NCBI GenBank assembly: GCA_045657105.1
Contig: JAZOSN010000066.1
Location: 1-38,003 of the forward strand
Direction of reading: 5' to 3'
Source of the DNA: SIG672 sp045657105
GTDB lineage: Bacteria > Bacillota > Clostridia > Oscillospirales > CAG-272
Length of the DNA: 38,003 nt
Part shown: positions 24,230 to 33,122 of the stretch, one piece after another
Numbering within the stretch: position 1 is the stretch's first letter
Layout of the letters: each line of letters opens with the position of its first letter
Position numbers and translations under genes: made by a program
Notes under the pieces: model-generated
Databases searched by the model: none
Seen by the model: the letters and a program-made list of their open reading frames with translations, nothing else
Told to the model about the DNA's origin: nothing

Positions 24230-27200
24230 TTATTCATCAATATCGTCGGCGAAATCTTCGTCAACGTATTCCATATCTTCAAACTCGTCTTCTGCACTGT
24301 AAGAATCATCGGAGAAATCCTCTTCATAGAAGGACTCTGCAAGCTCAGACGTTTCAACGCTCTCGCCGAGTGTTTCGGGAGCAATCGTGGGCATCTGAAT
24401 CTCTTCCTCTTCTCCGAGGCTTGCAAGCTCGATCTCCTCGCCTACCTTGTCGTAAACGCGAACGTCGAGTCCGAGAGATTGAAGCTCTTTTACGAGAACC
24501 TTGAACGATTCGGGAACTCCCGGAGTAGGAATGTTCTGACCTTTAACGATAGCCTCGTAGGTCTTGACACGTCCTGCAACGTCGTCCGACTTAACGGTGA
24601 GTATCTCCTGAAGAGTATATGCAGCACCGTAAGCTTCGAGTGCCCAAACTTCCATTTCTCCGAAACGCTGTCCGCCGAACTGAGCTTTACCTCCAAGAGG
24701 CTGCTGAGTAACGAGCGAGTAAGGTCCGGTCGATCTCGCATGGATCTTATCATCAACGAGGTGGTGGAGCTTGAGGTAGTACATAACTCCGACAGTTACG
24801 GGGTTATCGAAGCGCTCACCGGTACGGCCGTCGTAAAGTATCGACTTACCGTCAACGACTTTAAGCTTCTTATCTTCTACCATACTGTCAACCCACGCTC
24901 TGTCCGCAAGAAGTTCTGCGGCAACAGGGGTGTACTCAGACTCGCCGGTTTCCTCGTTTACGCTTTCGGTAAAGATTTCTTTACCCTCAACACTCTCGTT
25001 GGGGAGAAGCTCACGGTACATGCCTGCCATCTTGAAGCATTCCATGATGTCCTTCTCGCCTGCGCCGTCAAATACGGGAGTCATAACCTTCCAACCGAGC
25101 TTTCTTGCAGCAATACCGAGGTGAACTTCAAGCACCTGTCCGATATTCATTCGCGAAGGAACACCCAGCGGGTTAAGAACTATATCAAGCGGTGTTCCGT
25201 CCGGAAGGAAAGGCATATCCTCGGGAGGAAGAATTCTCGAAACGACACCCTTGTTTCCGTGACGTCCCGCCATCTTATCTCCGACCGAGATCTTTCTCTT
25301 CTGTGCAACGTAAACACGAACTACCTTATTTACTCCCGGAGGAAGCTCGTCGCCGTTCTCACGCGAGAACACTTTAACGTCTACGACGATACCTGCTTCA
25401 CCGTGGGGCAGACGCATCGAGGTATCACGAACCTCACGCGCCTTTTCACCGAATATTGCGCGAAGGAGTCTTTCCTCTGCGGTAAGCTCGGTTTCTCCCT
25501 TAGGAGTTACCTTACCTACTATAATATCTCCCGACTTAACCTCGGTACCGATTCTGATAATACCGTCGGCATTGAGGTTTTTGAGTGCCTCTTCACCAAC
25601 GTTCGGAATCTCTCTTGTAAACTCTTCCTGTCCGAGCTTGGTATCTCTTGCTTCGTGAGTATGCTCTTCGATATGGATAGAGGTATAAACGTCGTCTGCA
25701 ACGAGTCTTTCGTTAAGAAGAACTGCGTCCTCGTAGTTATAACCTTCCCAGGTCATAAATCCGATAAGAGCATTCTTACCGAGCGAGATCTCACCGTTAG
25801 AGGTTGCAGGTCCGTCTGCTATAACAGTGCCTGCCTCGACTCTTTCGCCACAGTTTACAATAGGACGCTGGTTTACACAGGTTCCCTGGTTGGAGCGCTT
25901 AAACTTGATAAGACGGTATGCGTCGCGCTCGTCGTTATCCTTGCGGATAATGATCTCGTCTGCCGATACCTTTTCAACCACACCTGCGTTCTTAGCACAT
26001 ACTACGACGCCCGAGTCAACTGCTGCCTTGTATTCCATACCCGTACCGACGATAGGAGAATCACATACCATAAGCGGAACTGCCTGCTTCTGCATGTTCG
26101 ATCCCATAAGTGCACGGGAGTTGTCATCGTTTTCAAGGAAGGGGATCATCGAGGTAGCAACCGAAACGACCATCTTAGGCGAAACGTCCATATAGTCTGC
26201 CTGATCAGCTTCAACCTCAAAGATCTCTGCACGGTGACGCGCGGTTACCTTCTTGTTTACAAAACGCTTATTTTCATCGAGAGGCTCGTTTGCCTGAGCA
26301 ACGATATAGTTGTCCTCTTCGTCTGCCGTCATATATCTGATCTCGTCAAGAACAACACCGGTTTCCTTGTCAATCTTTCTGTACGGAGCCTCGATAAAGC
26401 CGTAATCGTTTATACGCGCGTAAGTAGAAAGGTAGGAAATAAGACCGATGTTAGGACCTTCGGGGGTTTCTACCGGACACATTCTACCGTAGTGAGTATA
26501 GTGTACGTCACGAACCTCGAAGGACGCTCTGTCACGCGAAAGACCGCCGGGTCCGAGCGCAGAAAGACGACGCTTGTGAGTAAGCTCTGCAAGGGGGTTG
26601 TTCTGATCCATGAACTGCGAAAGCGGCGAGGATCCGAAGAAATCTCTGAGAGCGGTAACTATCGGACGGATATTGATAAGAGTTTCGGGCGAGAGGCTAT
26701 CGCTGTTCTGGTCCATCTTGTCCTTGATATTCTTATCCATACGCGAGAAACCGATCTTGAACTGGTTCTGGAGAAGCTCTCCGACCGAGCGCAGACGTCT
26801 GTTTCCGAGATGGTCGATGTCATCTATCGCACCGATGTCGTATCCGAGTCCGAGTATATAGTTGATGGAAGCGAAAATATCTTCCTTGGTAATATGCTTG
26901 GGCATAAGATCGAAGATACGGTCGCGGCAAGCTGCATTTACTGCGTCCATATCGCCTTCGCAAGCTTCGATGATCTCGAGAAGCACCGAAGTTACTACCT
27001 TATCGTTCTTTGCAATTCCTGCCTCAGTGAGGTCGTGTCCGAGAATTGCTTCGGGGAGAATAGTTCCGTTAGAAATAACGGTGAAGCTTCCGAGCTCGTT
27101 ATCAACCGCTACGGATACCTCGTTTACACCTGCAAATTCGATCTTCTCTGCAAGCTCGTTTGTGATAAACGCTCCTGCCTCTGCGATGACCTCTCCCATA

Positions 27201-28114
27201 GGGCTTACAGCCGGAGCAGTCAGAGTTTTGCCTGCTATTCTGGGAGCAATATTCATCTTTCTGTTATACTTATATCTTCCGACAGGCGCAAGATCGTATC
27301 TTCTGGGATCAAAGAAGAGGTTGTTTACAAGAGTAAGCGCACTCTCAACTGTGGGAGGCTCGCCCGGACGGAGCTTCTTATAGATTTCTTTAAGAGCTTC
27401 GTCGCCTGCGGTCGTCTTGTTTTTGATAGCTTCCGAGTTCATCGCGTCCTTTTCGAGCGTAAGGAGAAGCTTGGGATCGTTACCGATAACTCTGATAACG
27501 TCCTCGTCGTTTCCTTCGCAGAGCGCGCGAACGAGAACTGTTGCGGGGATCTTACGGTTCTTGTCTATACGAACCATAAGCATATCGTTAGCGTCTACCT
27601 CGTATTCGAGCCAAGCGCCACGGTAAGGAATGACCGTCGCCGCAAATACTCTCTTACCCGACTTATCAATAGAGGTTTCGTAGTACATACCGGGCGAACG
27701 GACGATCTGCGAAACGACAACGCGCTCCGCACCGTTGATAATAAAAGTACCGTTGTCGGTCATAAGCGGGAAATCTCCCATAAATATAACCTTTTCAACG
27801 ACTTCGTCCGTGCTCTTGTTGTAAAGACGGACCTTCACGCGAAGGGGCGCACAGTAGTTTACGTCGCGATCCTTGCACTCCTCTTCGGGGTACTTAGGAG
27901 TTTCGTCTATCGAATAGTCGACGAATTCGATGTATTTATTACCCGAATAGTCGATGATAGGGGAAACGTCGCGCAGAACCTCGCGCAGACCTTCGTCCAA
28001 AAACCACTGATAGGACTTCTTTTGAACTTCAAGAAGATTCGGTATCTCGAGTACCTCGTCTATCTTGGAAAAGCTCATTCTGGTAGTCTTACCGAGCTGA
28101 TGGGGCTTTACCAT
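24230..28114 (-). CDS. rpoB: DNA-directed RNA polymerase subunit beta
   Basis: 1294 residues from the ATG at 28114 (MVKPHQLGKTTRMSFSKID), set by GGAGGAAG six bases upstream; the frame stays open to 28189 but the extra residues are leader. The rifampicin region (FFGSSPLSQFMDQNNPLAELTHKRRLSALGPGG in outline) has the rifampicin-sensitive consensus residues Q, D, H, R and S. MRLPHGEAGIV, GDKMAGRHGNKGVVS and TQQPLGGKAQFGGQRFGEMEVWALEAYGA are intact. The last 60 or so residues form a strongly acidic tail (for example DEDFADDIDE) beyond the conserved end. It is followed by rpoC. rplL, the usual upstream neighbour, is absent. Confidence 0.98.
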   Translation of the reverse strand: MVKPHQLGKTTRMSFSKIDEVLEIPNLLEVQKKSYQWFLDEGLREVLRDVSPIIDYSGNKYIEFVDYSIDETPKYPEEECKDRDVNYCAPLRVKVRLYNKSTDEVVEKVIFMGDFPLMTDNGTFIINGAERVVVSQIVRSPGMYYETSIDKSGKRVFAATVIPYRGAWLEYEVDANDMLMVRIDKNRKIPATVLVRALCEGNDEDVIRVIGNDPKLLLTLEKDAMNSEAIKNKTTAGDEALKEIYKKLRPGEPPTVESALTLVNNLFFDPRRYDLAPVGRYKYNRKMNIAPRIAGKTLTAPAVSPMGEVIAEAGAFITNELAEKIEFAGVNEVSVAVDNELGSFTVISNGTILPEAILGHDLTEAGIAKNDKVVTSVLLEIIEACEGDMDAVNAACRDRIFDLMPKHITKEDIFASINYILGLGYDIGAIDDIDHLGNRRLRSVGELLQNQFKIGFSRMDKNIKDKMDQNSDSLSPETLINIRPIVTALRDFFGSSPLSQFMDQNNPLAELTHKRRLSALGPGGLSRDRASFEVRDVHYTHYGRMCPVETPEGPNIGLISYLSTYARINDYGFIEAPYRKIDKETGVVLDEIRYMTADEEDNYIVAQANEPLDENKRFVNKKVTARHRAEIFEVEADQADYMDVSPKMVVSVATSMIPFLENDDNSRALMGSNMQKQAVPLMVCDSPIVGTGMEYKAAVDSGVVVCAKNAGVVEKVSADEIIIRKDNDERDAYRLIKFKRSNQGTCVNQRPIVNCGERVEAGTVIADGPATSNGEISLGKNALIGFMTWEGYNYEDAVLLNERLVADDVYTSIHIEEHTHEARDTKLGQEEFTREIPNVGEEALKNLNADGIIRIGTEVKSGDIIVGKVTPKGETELTAEERLLRAIFGEKAREVRDTSMRLPHGEAGIVVDVKVFSRENGDELPPGVNKVVRVYVAQKRKISVGDKMAGRHGNKGVVSRILPPEDMPFLPDGTPLDIVLNPLGVPSRMNIGQVLEVHLGIAARKLGWKVMTPVFDGAGEKDIMECFKMAGMYRELLPNESVEGKEIFTESVNEETGESEYTPVAAELLADRAWVDSMVEDKKLKVVDGKSILYDGRTGERFDNPVTVGVMYYLKLHHLVDDKIHARSTGPYSLVTQQPLGGKAQFGGQRFGEMEVWALEAYGAAYTLQEILTVKSDDVAGRVKTYEAIVKGQNIPTPGVPESFKVLVKELQSLGLDVRVYDKVGEEIELASLGEEEEIQMPTIAPETLGESVETSELAESFYEEDFSDDSYSAEDEFEDMEYVDEDFADDIDE

Positions 28115-28192
28115 TTTTCTTCCTCCGTTTCGACAAATTTGGCAAATAAATAGACCATACCCATAAGAGATCGAAAATCCTGTTAACAAATA

Positions 28193-28259
28193 ATTTACAA
28201 ATTATCCCTGCATTGTGGCAAGCTGGTTACCGCCATTCAGTAACACAGGGGTTTGTAAA
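28193..28259 (-). ncRNA. structured element in the rpoB 5' leader
   Basis: Between the rpoB promoter and the start codon, minus-strand TTTACAAA-C-CCCTG pairs with CAGGG-ATAA-TTTGTAAA (28246-28259 with 28194-28210). This encloses a hairpin GTTAC/GTAAC (28226-28230 with 28240-28244). The rest of the roughly 300-base leader shows no gene. The element may be a control RNA for rpoBC, but I recognise no known family. Confidence 0.45.
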
Positions 28260-28420
28260 GATCTGCACAGTTCGATCAAAAATAGATATGACCTGCAAAT
28301 TTCACCTTATTTTGTCTGTTTTTTATCTGATTTTACACCGAAATCCCGTTTTTAAGAAAAGAGCGGAAATCCCAGCGTAATCAAATCGGCGTATTTTTAC
28401 CGATTTTATTGGACGTTATC

Positions 28421-28449
28421 ATATTATCACAAGTTTTTTCCTTTGTCAA
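28421..28449 (-). promoter_or_regulatory. promoter of rpoBC
   Basis: On the minus strand: consensus TTGACA (28444-28449), 17 bases, TAATAT (28421-28426). Transcription should start near 28414, giving a leader of about 300 bases. Confidence 0.75.
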
Positions 28450-28491
28450 GAGTTTTTTCCAAAAAATATTATATTTTTTCTAAAAAAGGGC

Positions 28492-28520
28492 TTGATTTTT
28501 CGTTTGAGTTGTGATATTAT
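28492..28520 (+). promoter_or_regulatory. promoter of rpsT
   Basis: TTGATT (28492-28497), 17 bases, TATTAT (28515-28520). Confidence 0.7.
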
Positions 28521-28567
28521 AGTTTGGTGATTAAGAGAAACAGGAAAATCAAAGGGAGGTGAACAGT

Positions 28568-28834
28568 TTGCCTAACATTAAATCTGCAAAGAAACGTGTT
28601 ATCGTTACCAAGGTTAAAACTCTTCAGAACAAGATGTTCAAGTCTGCTTTCAAGACTATGATGAAGAAATACGAGGCTGCTATTGAGGCAGGCGATAAAG
28701 AGGGTGCAACTGCGCTTTACGCAGGCGTGATCAAGAAGATCGACCAGGCTGCTGCCAAGGGAATCATCCACAAGAACGCTGCTGCAAGAAAGAAGAGCCA
28801 GTACACCAATATGCTTAACGGACTTTCCGCTTAA
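28568..28834 (+). CDS. rpsT: 30S ribosomal protein S20
   Basis: 88 residues, beginning (M)PNIKSAKKRV as in all S20 proteins, Lys/Arg-rich and helical, ending KKSQYTNMLNGLSA. It binds 16S rRNA in the small subunit. The start codon is TTG at 28568, five bases after GGGAGGTGA (28554-28562); a GTG three codons earlier lies within that site and is unlikely. A rare start codon is common for rpsT and keeps its synthesis low and adjustable. Monocistronic, with its own promoter and terminator, divergent from rpoB. Confidence 0.96.
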   Translation: MPNIKSAKKRVIVTKVKTLQNKMFKSAFKTMMKKYEAAIEAGDKEGATALYAGVIKKIDQAAAKGIIHKNAAARKKSQYTNMLNGLSA

Positions 28835-28855
28835 GTTAATTAAAAAGAAAATTAC

Positions 28856-28881
28856 CCCCGATGCATCGCATCGGGGTTTTT
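28856..28881 (+). terminator. terminator of rpsT
   Basis: CCCCGATGC (28856-28864), ATC, GCATCGGGG (28868-28876), TTTTT. Confidence 0.92.
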
Positions 28882-28888
28882 CTTGTGT

Positions 28889-28922
28889 AAAAACCGCAAG
28901 AGGCTTCCCTCTTGCGGTTTTT
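28889..28922. terminator. two-way terminator between rpsT and prmA
   Basis: AAAAACCGCAAGAGG (28889-28903) and its exact complement (28908-28922) around CTTC. The A and T ends make it work on both strands; it closes the heat-shock operon on the minus strand. Confidence 0.88.
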
Positions 28923-28931
28923 CATTATTAT

Positions 28932-29849
28932 TTATTTCTCAAACACAAGCGCGTACCAATCGTTATCGGTATCACTGTCGCAGAGTTTTAGTCCGTGCGC
29001 GGTCATTGCCGCTTCAACGTCCTTTTCCCTGCCCTCGATGATGCCCGAGCAGACGAGCTTCGCGCCGTCTTCAAGGTAATCGGCGATATTATCCGCCATT
29101 CTGATAAGTATATCTGCAACGATATTTGCCATAGCGAAGGTGTATTTTCCGCCTGTGAGGTCAACGTCCGCAAGCAGGTCGGACACAGCGCAGGAAAATC
29201 CCTCAACGCCGTTATCCCTTGCATTTTCAAGAGCGACGTTCACAGCAGACGAGTCTATATCGTATGCATTCGCGCTTTTTGCTCCGAGTTTGAGCGCGAA
29301 AAGCGAGAGTATTCCGCTTCCCGTTCCGACGTCAAGCACTCTTGCGCCCCTCGGCATATGCTTTTCGATCATCGCCGCACAAAGACGCGTGGTTTCATGA
29401 GTTCCCGAGCCGAACGCCATTCCGGGATCCATTTTTATCGTGACCTCGCCCTCTGCGGCGTCGTAGGTTTCCCACGTAGGAACGACCACGAGCTTTTCTC
29501 CGATATGAAGCGGGTGATAATGAGCCTTCCAAGCGTTTTCCCAATCAGTTTCATCAAGGCCCGAAAGAGTTATCTCGGCGTCTATCTCGCTCGCGGAAAG
29601 TCTTTCCTTTATGAACGCGACGTATTCGTTATAGTTCTTATCCTCAGGAACGAAGATGCTCACCGACACCGCCTCGCGATCGGCAGAGAGGATACTCTCG
29701 TCGATAAGCTCACCGTAAACCGTCATAAGATTTTCTTCAATATCGCTGAAATCCTCGACCATTATGCTCGAATCTATCATCGAAACGATAGCCGAAATGT
29801 TATCAAGGTCGGGGAGTCGTCCGCTTACTTTAAGCTGAGTCCAGATCAT
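28932..29849 (-). CDS. prmA: ribosomal protein L11 methyltransferase
   Basis: 305 residues. The N-terminal substrate-recognition domain is followed by the conserved TWETYDAAEGEVTIKMDPGMAFGSGTHETT region, the SAM-binding glycine loop VLDVGTGSGILSLFALKLGA, and NIVADIL. PrmA trimethylates ribosomal protein L11 with S-adenosylmethionine. It follows dnaJ by 19 bases, the usual Firmicute order, so it is transcribed with the heat-shock genes. Confidence 0.96.
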   Translation of the reverse strand: MIWTQLKVSGRLPDLDNISAIVSMIDSSIMVEDFSDIEENLMTVYGELIDESILSADREAVSVSIFVPEDKNYNEYVAFIKERLSASEIDAEITLSGLDETDWENAWKAHYHPLHIGEKLVVVPTWETYDAAEGEVTIKMDPGMAFGSGTHETTRLCAAMIEKHMPRGARVLDVGTGSGILSLFALKLGAKSANAYDIDSSAVNVALENARDNGVEGFSCAVSDLLADVDLTGGKYTFAMANIVADILIRMADNIADYLEDGAKLVCSGIIEGREKDVEAAMTAHGLKLCDSDTDNDWYALVFEK

Positions 29850-29868
29850 AGCTTTATTTCCTTATTAT

Positions 29869-31026
29869 TTATTTTCCGAAGATTTTCTTTATAAAATCGC
29901 GTTTTTTCGCGAAATTACCCTGTCCGCAGGATTCAGAGAATTTACGGAGCAGGTCCTTCTGATTTTCAGAAAGATTTTTAGGCGTTTCGATCGTAACGGT
30001 AAAATGCAGATCGCCGTTTCCGCGTCCGTTTATCACCTTTATTCCCTTTCCGCGCATAGTGAATGTAGTTCCGGTCTGCGTACCCTCGGGGATCTTGTAT
30101 TTTTCGCTCGTACCGTCAAGCATCGGAACGTCTATCTCTCCGCCGAGCGCCGCTTCAACGAATGTGATCGGCACGTCAACGTAAACATCATATCCGTCAC
30201 GCTGGAAGAATTTATGCGGTTTTACCGAAATGTAAACGAAGAGATCGCCTGCGGGGCCTCCGTTTGCACCGTCGTTACCGTATCCCTTACGCGCAACTCT
30301 CTGTCCTTCGTCAATTCCTGCCGGAATATTGATCTCAACACTCTTTTTAACTCTAACCTTGCCGTTTCCTCGGCACTCGTTACAGGGATTTTTAACTATC
30401 TTTCCCTTACCTCCGCAGGTATCACAGACCTTAGTCGTCTGCATCATACCGAGCATCGTGCGCTGAGTAACCCTGACTTGTCCGCTTCCGTGACAGGTCG
30501 GACAGGTTTCGGGAGAGCTTCCCGCCGCCGCTCCGCTTCCGTGGCAAGCCGAGCAGTTTTCAATTCTTGAATAATTTATCTCTTTTTTACAACCGAACAC
30601 GGCTTCCTCAAAGGTGAGAGTGAGTCTTAAAGAAAGATCATCTCCGCGCATCGGACCGTTTCTTCTTGCAGACGACGAGCCGCCAAATCCGCCGCCGAAC
30701 ATCGAGCTGAATATATCGCCGAGGTCAGAAAAATCTCCGAAGCCGCCGCCAAATCCGCCGCCGTAGCCACCGCCGTAGCCGCCTCCCGCGGCAGGATCAA
30801 AGGCATCGTGACCGAAGCGGTCGTATTTTGCTCTTTTTTCACTGTCCGACAGAACCGAGTAGGCTTCGTTCACTTCCTTGAACTTCTGCTCGGCGCCCGG
30901 ATCGCCCGAGTTCATATCGGGGTGATATTTTTTAGCAAGCGTTCGATATGCTTTTTTTATAGTGTCGTCGTCGGCGTTCTTGTCCACACCGAGGACCTCG
31001 TAATAATCACGCTTTGCATCGGCCAT
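29869..31026 (-). CDS. dnaJ: chaperone protein DnaJ
   Basis: 385 residues from the ATG at 31026 (MADAKRDYYEVLGV); AAGGAG lies about ten bases upstream. The open frame continues to 31092 only because repeat sequence lacks stops. J domain 1-70 with HPD (KKYHPDMNSGD), then a Gly/Phe-rich linker with GGGYGGGYGGGFGG repeats. Four zinc motifs are complete: CSACHGSG, CPTCHGSG, CDTCGGKG and CNECRGNG. The substrate-binding C-terminal domain follows. It stimulates the ATPase of DnaK and delivers unfolded proteins to it. It is separated from dnaK by a 185-base stretch with repeat hairpins. Confidence 0.97.
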   Translation of the reverse strand: MADAKRDYYEVLGVDKNADDDTIKKAYRTLAKKYHPDMNSGDPGAEQKFKEVNEAYSVLSDSEKRAKYDRFGHDAFDPAAGGGYGGGYGGGFGGGFGDFSDLGDIFSSMFGGGFGGSSSARRNGPMRGDDLSLRLTLTFEEAVFGCKKEINYSRIENCSACHGSGAAAGSSPETCPTCHGSGQVRVTQRTMLGMMQTTKVCDTCGGKGKIVKNPCNECRGNGKVRVKKSVEINIPAGIDEGQRVARKGYGNDGANGGPAGDLFVYISVKPHKFFQRDGYDVYVDVPITFVEAALGGEIDVPMLDGTSEKYKIPEGTQTGTTFTMRGKGIKVINGRGNGDLHFTVTIETPKNLSENQKDLLRKFSESCGQGNFAKKRDFIKKIFGK

Positions 31027-31051
31027 AAACCGTTTTCTCCTTTTTCTTTTC

Positions 31052-31084
31052 TTGGGCTTCGCCCAACGCCGCTTGCGGCGTTTT
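31052..31084. repeat. composite repeat: TTC-loop hairpin + AACGCCGC hairpin, second copy
   Basis: TTGGGC-TTC-GCCCAA (31052-31066) overlaps by two bases AACGCCGCTTGCGGCGTTTT (31065-31084). The second hairpin is identical to the one at 18727. Confidence 0.8.
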
Positions 31085-31092
31085 AACCCCAA

Positions 31093-31122
31093 CTAAGAAA
31101 CTTTTTGAAAAAAGTTTCTTAG
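31093..31122. repeat. hairpin with invariant ACTTTTTGAAAAAAGT core, copy B
   Basis: A perfect 30-base palindrome with arms CTAAGAA and TTCTTAG around the fixed core. AAAAACTTTACTAAAAA (31129-31145) follows; its complement stands in front of copy A (18799-18815). Confidence 0.85.
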
Positions 31123-31169
31123 AACTTCAAAAACTTTACTAAAAATTTCAATTATTGCTTTTGCGGGTT

Positions 31170-31199
31170 TTAGGGGACTTTTTGAAAAAAGTCCCCTAA
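31170..31199. repeat. hairpin with invariant ACTTTTTGAAAAAAGT core, copy C
   Basis: A perfect 30-base palindrome with arms TTAGGGG and CCCCTAA around the same core. It begins 13 bases after the dnaK stop on the minus strand, so it can act as the first 3' structure of the dnaK message. Confidence 0.85.
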
Positions 31200-31211
31200 G
31201 TTATTTATAAT

Positions 31212-33047
31212 TTAGTTGTTGTTATCATCAAATCCGGTGTCGTAGTAGGTACCGTCGTTACCTGCACCCTGATCACCTGCGCCGAAATCCTGTGCACCCG
31301 CCTGTGCTCCGCCGTTCTGCGCGTACAGCTTTTCGGAAAGCGCATAGAACGCCTTTTCAAGAGCCTCTGTATCTCTCTTGATGTCCTCGGTGCTTCCGGT
31401 ATTTACGGTGTTTTTGAGGGTTTCGAGAGCCGCCTTAACGTCGGTCTTATCCTCTTCGGGAAGCTTATCGCCGATCTCTTCGAGAGTCTTTTCACTCTGA
31501 TATACGAGAGCTTCAGCGTGGTTCTTGGTATCAACCGCTTCCTTCTGCTTCTTATCCTCTTCGGCGAATTTCTCAGCATCCTTAACTGCCTTATCGATGT
31601 CCTCCTGACTCATATTGGTCGAAGAGGTGATCGTGATGTGCTGTTCTCTGCCCGTTCCCTTATCGGTTGCGGTAACGTTAACTATACCGTTAGCGTCAAT
31701 ATCGAAGGTAACCTCAATCTGCGGTACTCCGCGAGGTGCGGGAGCAATTCCGTCGAGAATAAATCTTCCGAGAGTGGTATTTCCTGCCGCCATCTGACGC
31801 TCGCCCTGAAGAACGTGAATTTCAACAGAGGTCTGACCGTTAGCCGCAGTCGAATAGATCTGGCTCTTCTTGGTCGGAATGGTGGTGTTTCTTTCAATTA
31901 TCTTATTGAATACTCCGCCGAGAGTTTCGATGCCGAGCGAAAGGGGAGTTACGTCGAGAAGGAGAAGATCCTTGACCTCTCCGCCGAGAACACCTGCCTG
32001 AATAGCCGCACCGATAGCAACACACTCATCAGGGTTGATTCCCTTGAAGGGCTCCTTACCGATGAAGCTCTTGACTGCTTCCTGAACTGCGGGGATTCTG
32101 CTCGATCCGCCGACGAGAAGAACCTTATCGATCTGACCAACCGAAAGTCCTGCATCGCTGAGCACCTGTCTTGTCGGTCCCATAGTCTTTTCTACGAGAT
32201 CCTTGGTAATATCGTCAAACTTAGCTCTGGTGAGAGTTCCGTCGAAGTGCTTAGGTCCGGTAGCGTCTGCCGTAATGAAGGGCAGGTTGATATTGGTGGT
32301 AGCAACGCCCGAAAGCTCGATCTTAGCCTTTTCAGCCGCCTCTTTGAGTCGCTGATGAGCCATCTTGTCTTTGCGAAGGTCGATGCCTGCATTTTCTTTC
32401 ATAAATTCGGTAGCGATCCAGTCGATAATTCTCGCGTCGAAATCGTCACCGCCAAGACGGTTGTTTCCTGCGGTAGCAAGAACCTCGAATACGCCGTCGG
32501 TAATATCGAGAAGCGAAACGTCGAACGTACCGCCGCCGAGGTCGTAAACCATTACCTTCTGCGAGGTTTCCTTATCCATACCGTAAGCGAGAGCTGCTGC
32601 GGTAGGCTCGTTGATTATACGAAGAACTTCAAGTCCTGCGATCTTTCCCGCGTCCTTAGTAGCCTGACGCTGAGCGTCCGAGAAGTATGCGGGAACGGTG
32701 ATAACTGCCTGAGTTACGGTCGTTCCAAGATAAGCCTCGGCGTGGCTTTTAAGCTTTTGAAGTATCATTGCCGAGATCTCCTGAGGAGTGTAGTTCTTGT
32801 CGTCGATAGCCACCTTATATGCGGTACCCATCTCACGCTTGATCGACATTATCGTACGGTCGGGGTTGGTGATGCTCTGTCTTTTTGCAACCTGACCGAT
32901 AAGTCTTTCTCCGTTTTTGGAAAAGCCGACTACCGAAGGTGTAGTTCTTGCGCCTTCGGGGTTGGTTATAACGATAGGCTCGCCGCCCTCAAATACCGCT
33001 ACACACGAGTTTGTTGTTCCAAGGTCTATACCTATAATTTTTCCCAT
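31212..33047 (-). CDS. dnaK: chaperone protein DnaK (Hsp70)
   Basis: 611 residues, typical for Firmicutes (one segment shorter than in Proteobacteria). Phosphate loop IGIDLGTTNSCVAVFEGG, VPAYFSDAQRQATKDAGKIAGL, the NEPTAAALAYG and DLGGGTFDVSLLDI motifs and LVGGSSRIPAVQ form the ATPase domain. The linker DLLLLDVTPLSLGIETLGG leads into the peptide-binding domain. The C-terminal lid ends in a Gly/Asp/Asn-rich tail without EEVD. The minus-strand GGAGG is spaced well from the ATG at 33047. It is the third gene of the CIRCE-controlled operon. Confidence 0.98.
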   Translation of the reverse strand: MGKIIGIDLGTTNSCVAVFEGGEPIVITNPEGARTTPSVVGFSKNGERLIGQVAKRQSITNPDRTIMSIKREMGTAYKVAIDDKNYTPQEISAMILQKLKSHAEAYLGTTVTQAVITVPAYFSDAQRQATKDAGKIAGLEVLRIINEPTAAALAYGMDKETSQKVMVYDLGGGTFDVSLLDITDGVFEVLATAGNNRLGGDDFDARIIDWIATEFMKENAGIDLRKDKMAHQRLKEAAEKAKIELSGVATTNINLPFITADATGPKHFDGTLTRAKFDDITKDLVEKTMGPTRQVLSDAGLSVGQIDKVLLVGGSSRIPAVQEAVKSFIGKEPFKGINPDECVAIGAAIQAGVLGGEVKDLLLLDVTPLSLGIETLGGVFNKIIERNTTIPTKKSQIYSTAANGQTSVEIHVLQGERQMAAGNTTLGRFILDGIAPAPRGVPQIEVTFDIDANGIVNVTATDKGTGREQHITITSSTNMSQEDIDKAVKDAEKFAEEDKKQKEAVDTKNHAEALVYQSEKTLEEIGDKLPEEDKTDVKAALETLKNTVNTGSTEDIKRDTEALEKAFYALSEKLYAQNGGAQAGAQDFGAGDQGAGNDGTYYDTGFDDNNN

Positions 33048-33122
33048 AATATTTATCCTCCGATAATAAATTTGTTATTGTTTTCTTTTTATATTTTATT
33101 ATATTATTGGCATTATTTATGC

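Noticed and set aside
28115..28189. A 25-residue N-terminal extension of RpoB
   Set aside because: The strong ribosome binding site is directly before the ATG at 28114, where homology begins; the upstream part belongs to the leader.
31027..31092. A 22-residue basic N-terminal extension of DnaJ
   Set aside because: It is encoded by repeat hairpins. The ATG at 31026 gives the canonical J-domain start and has AAGGAG upstream.
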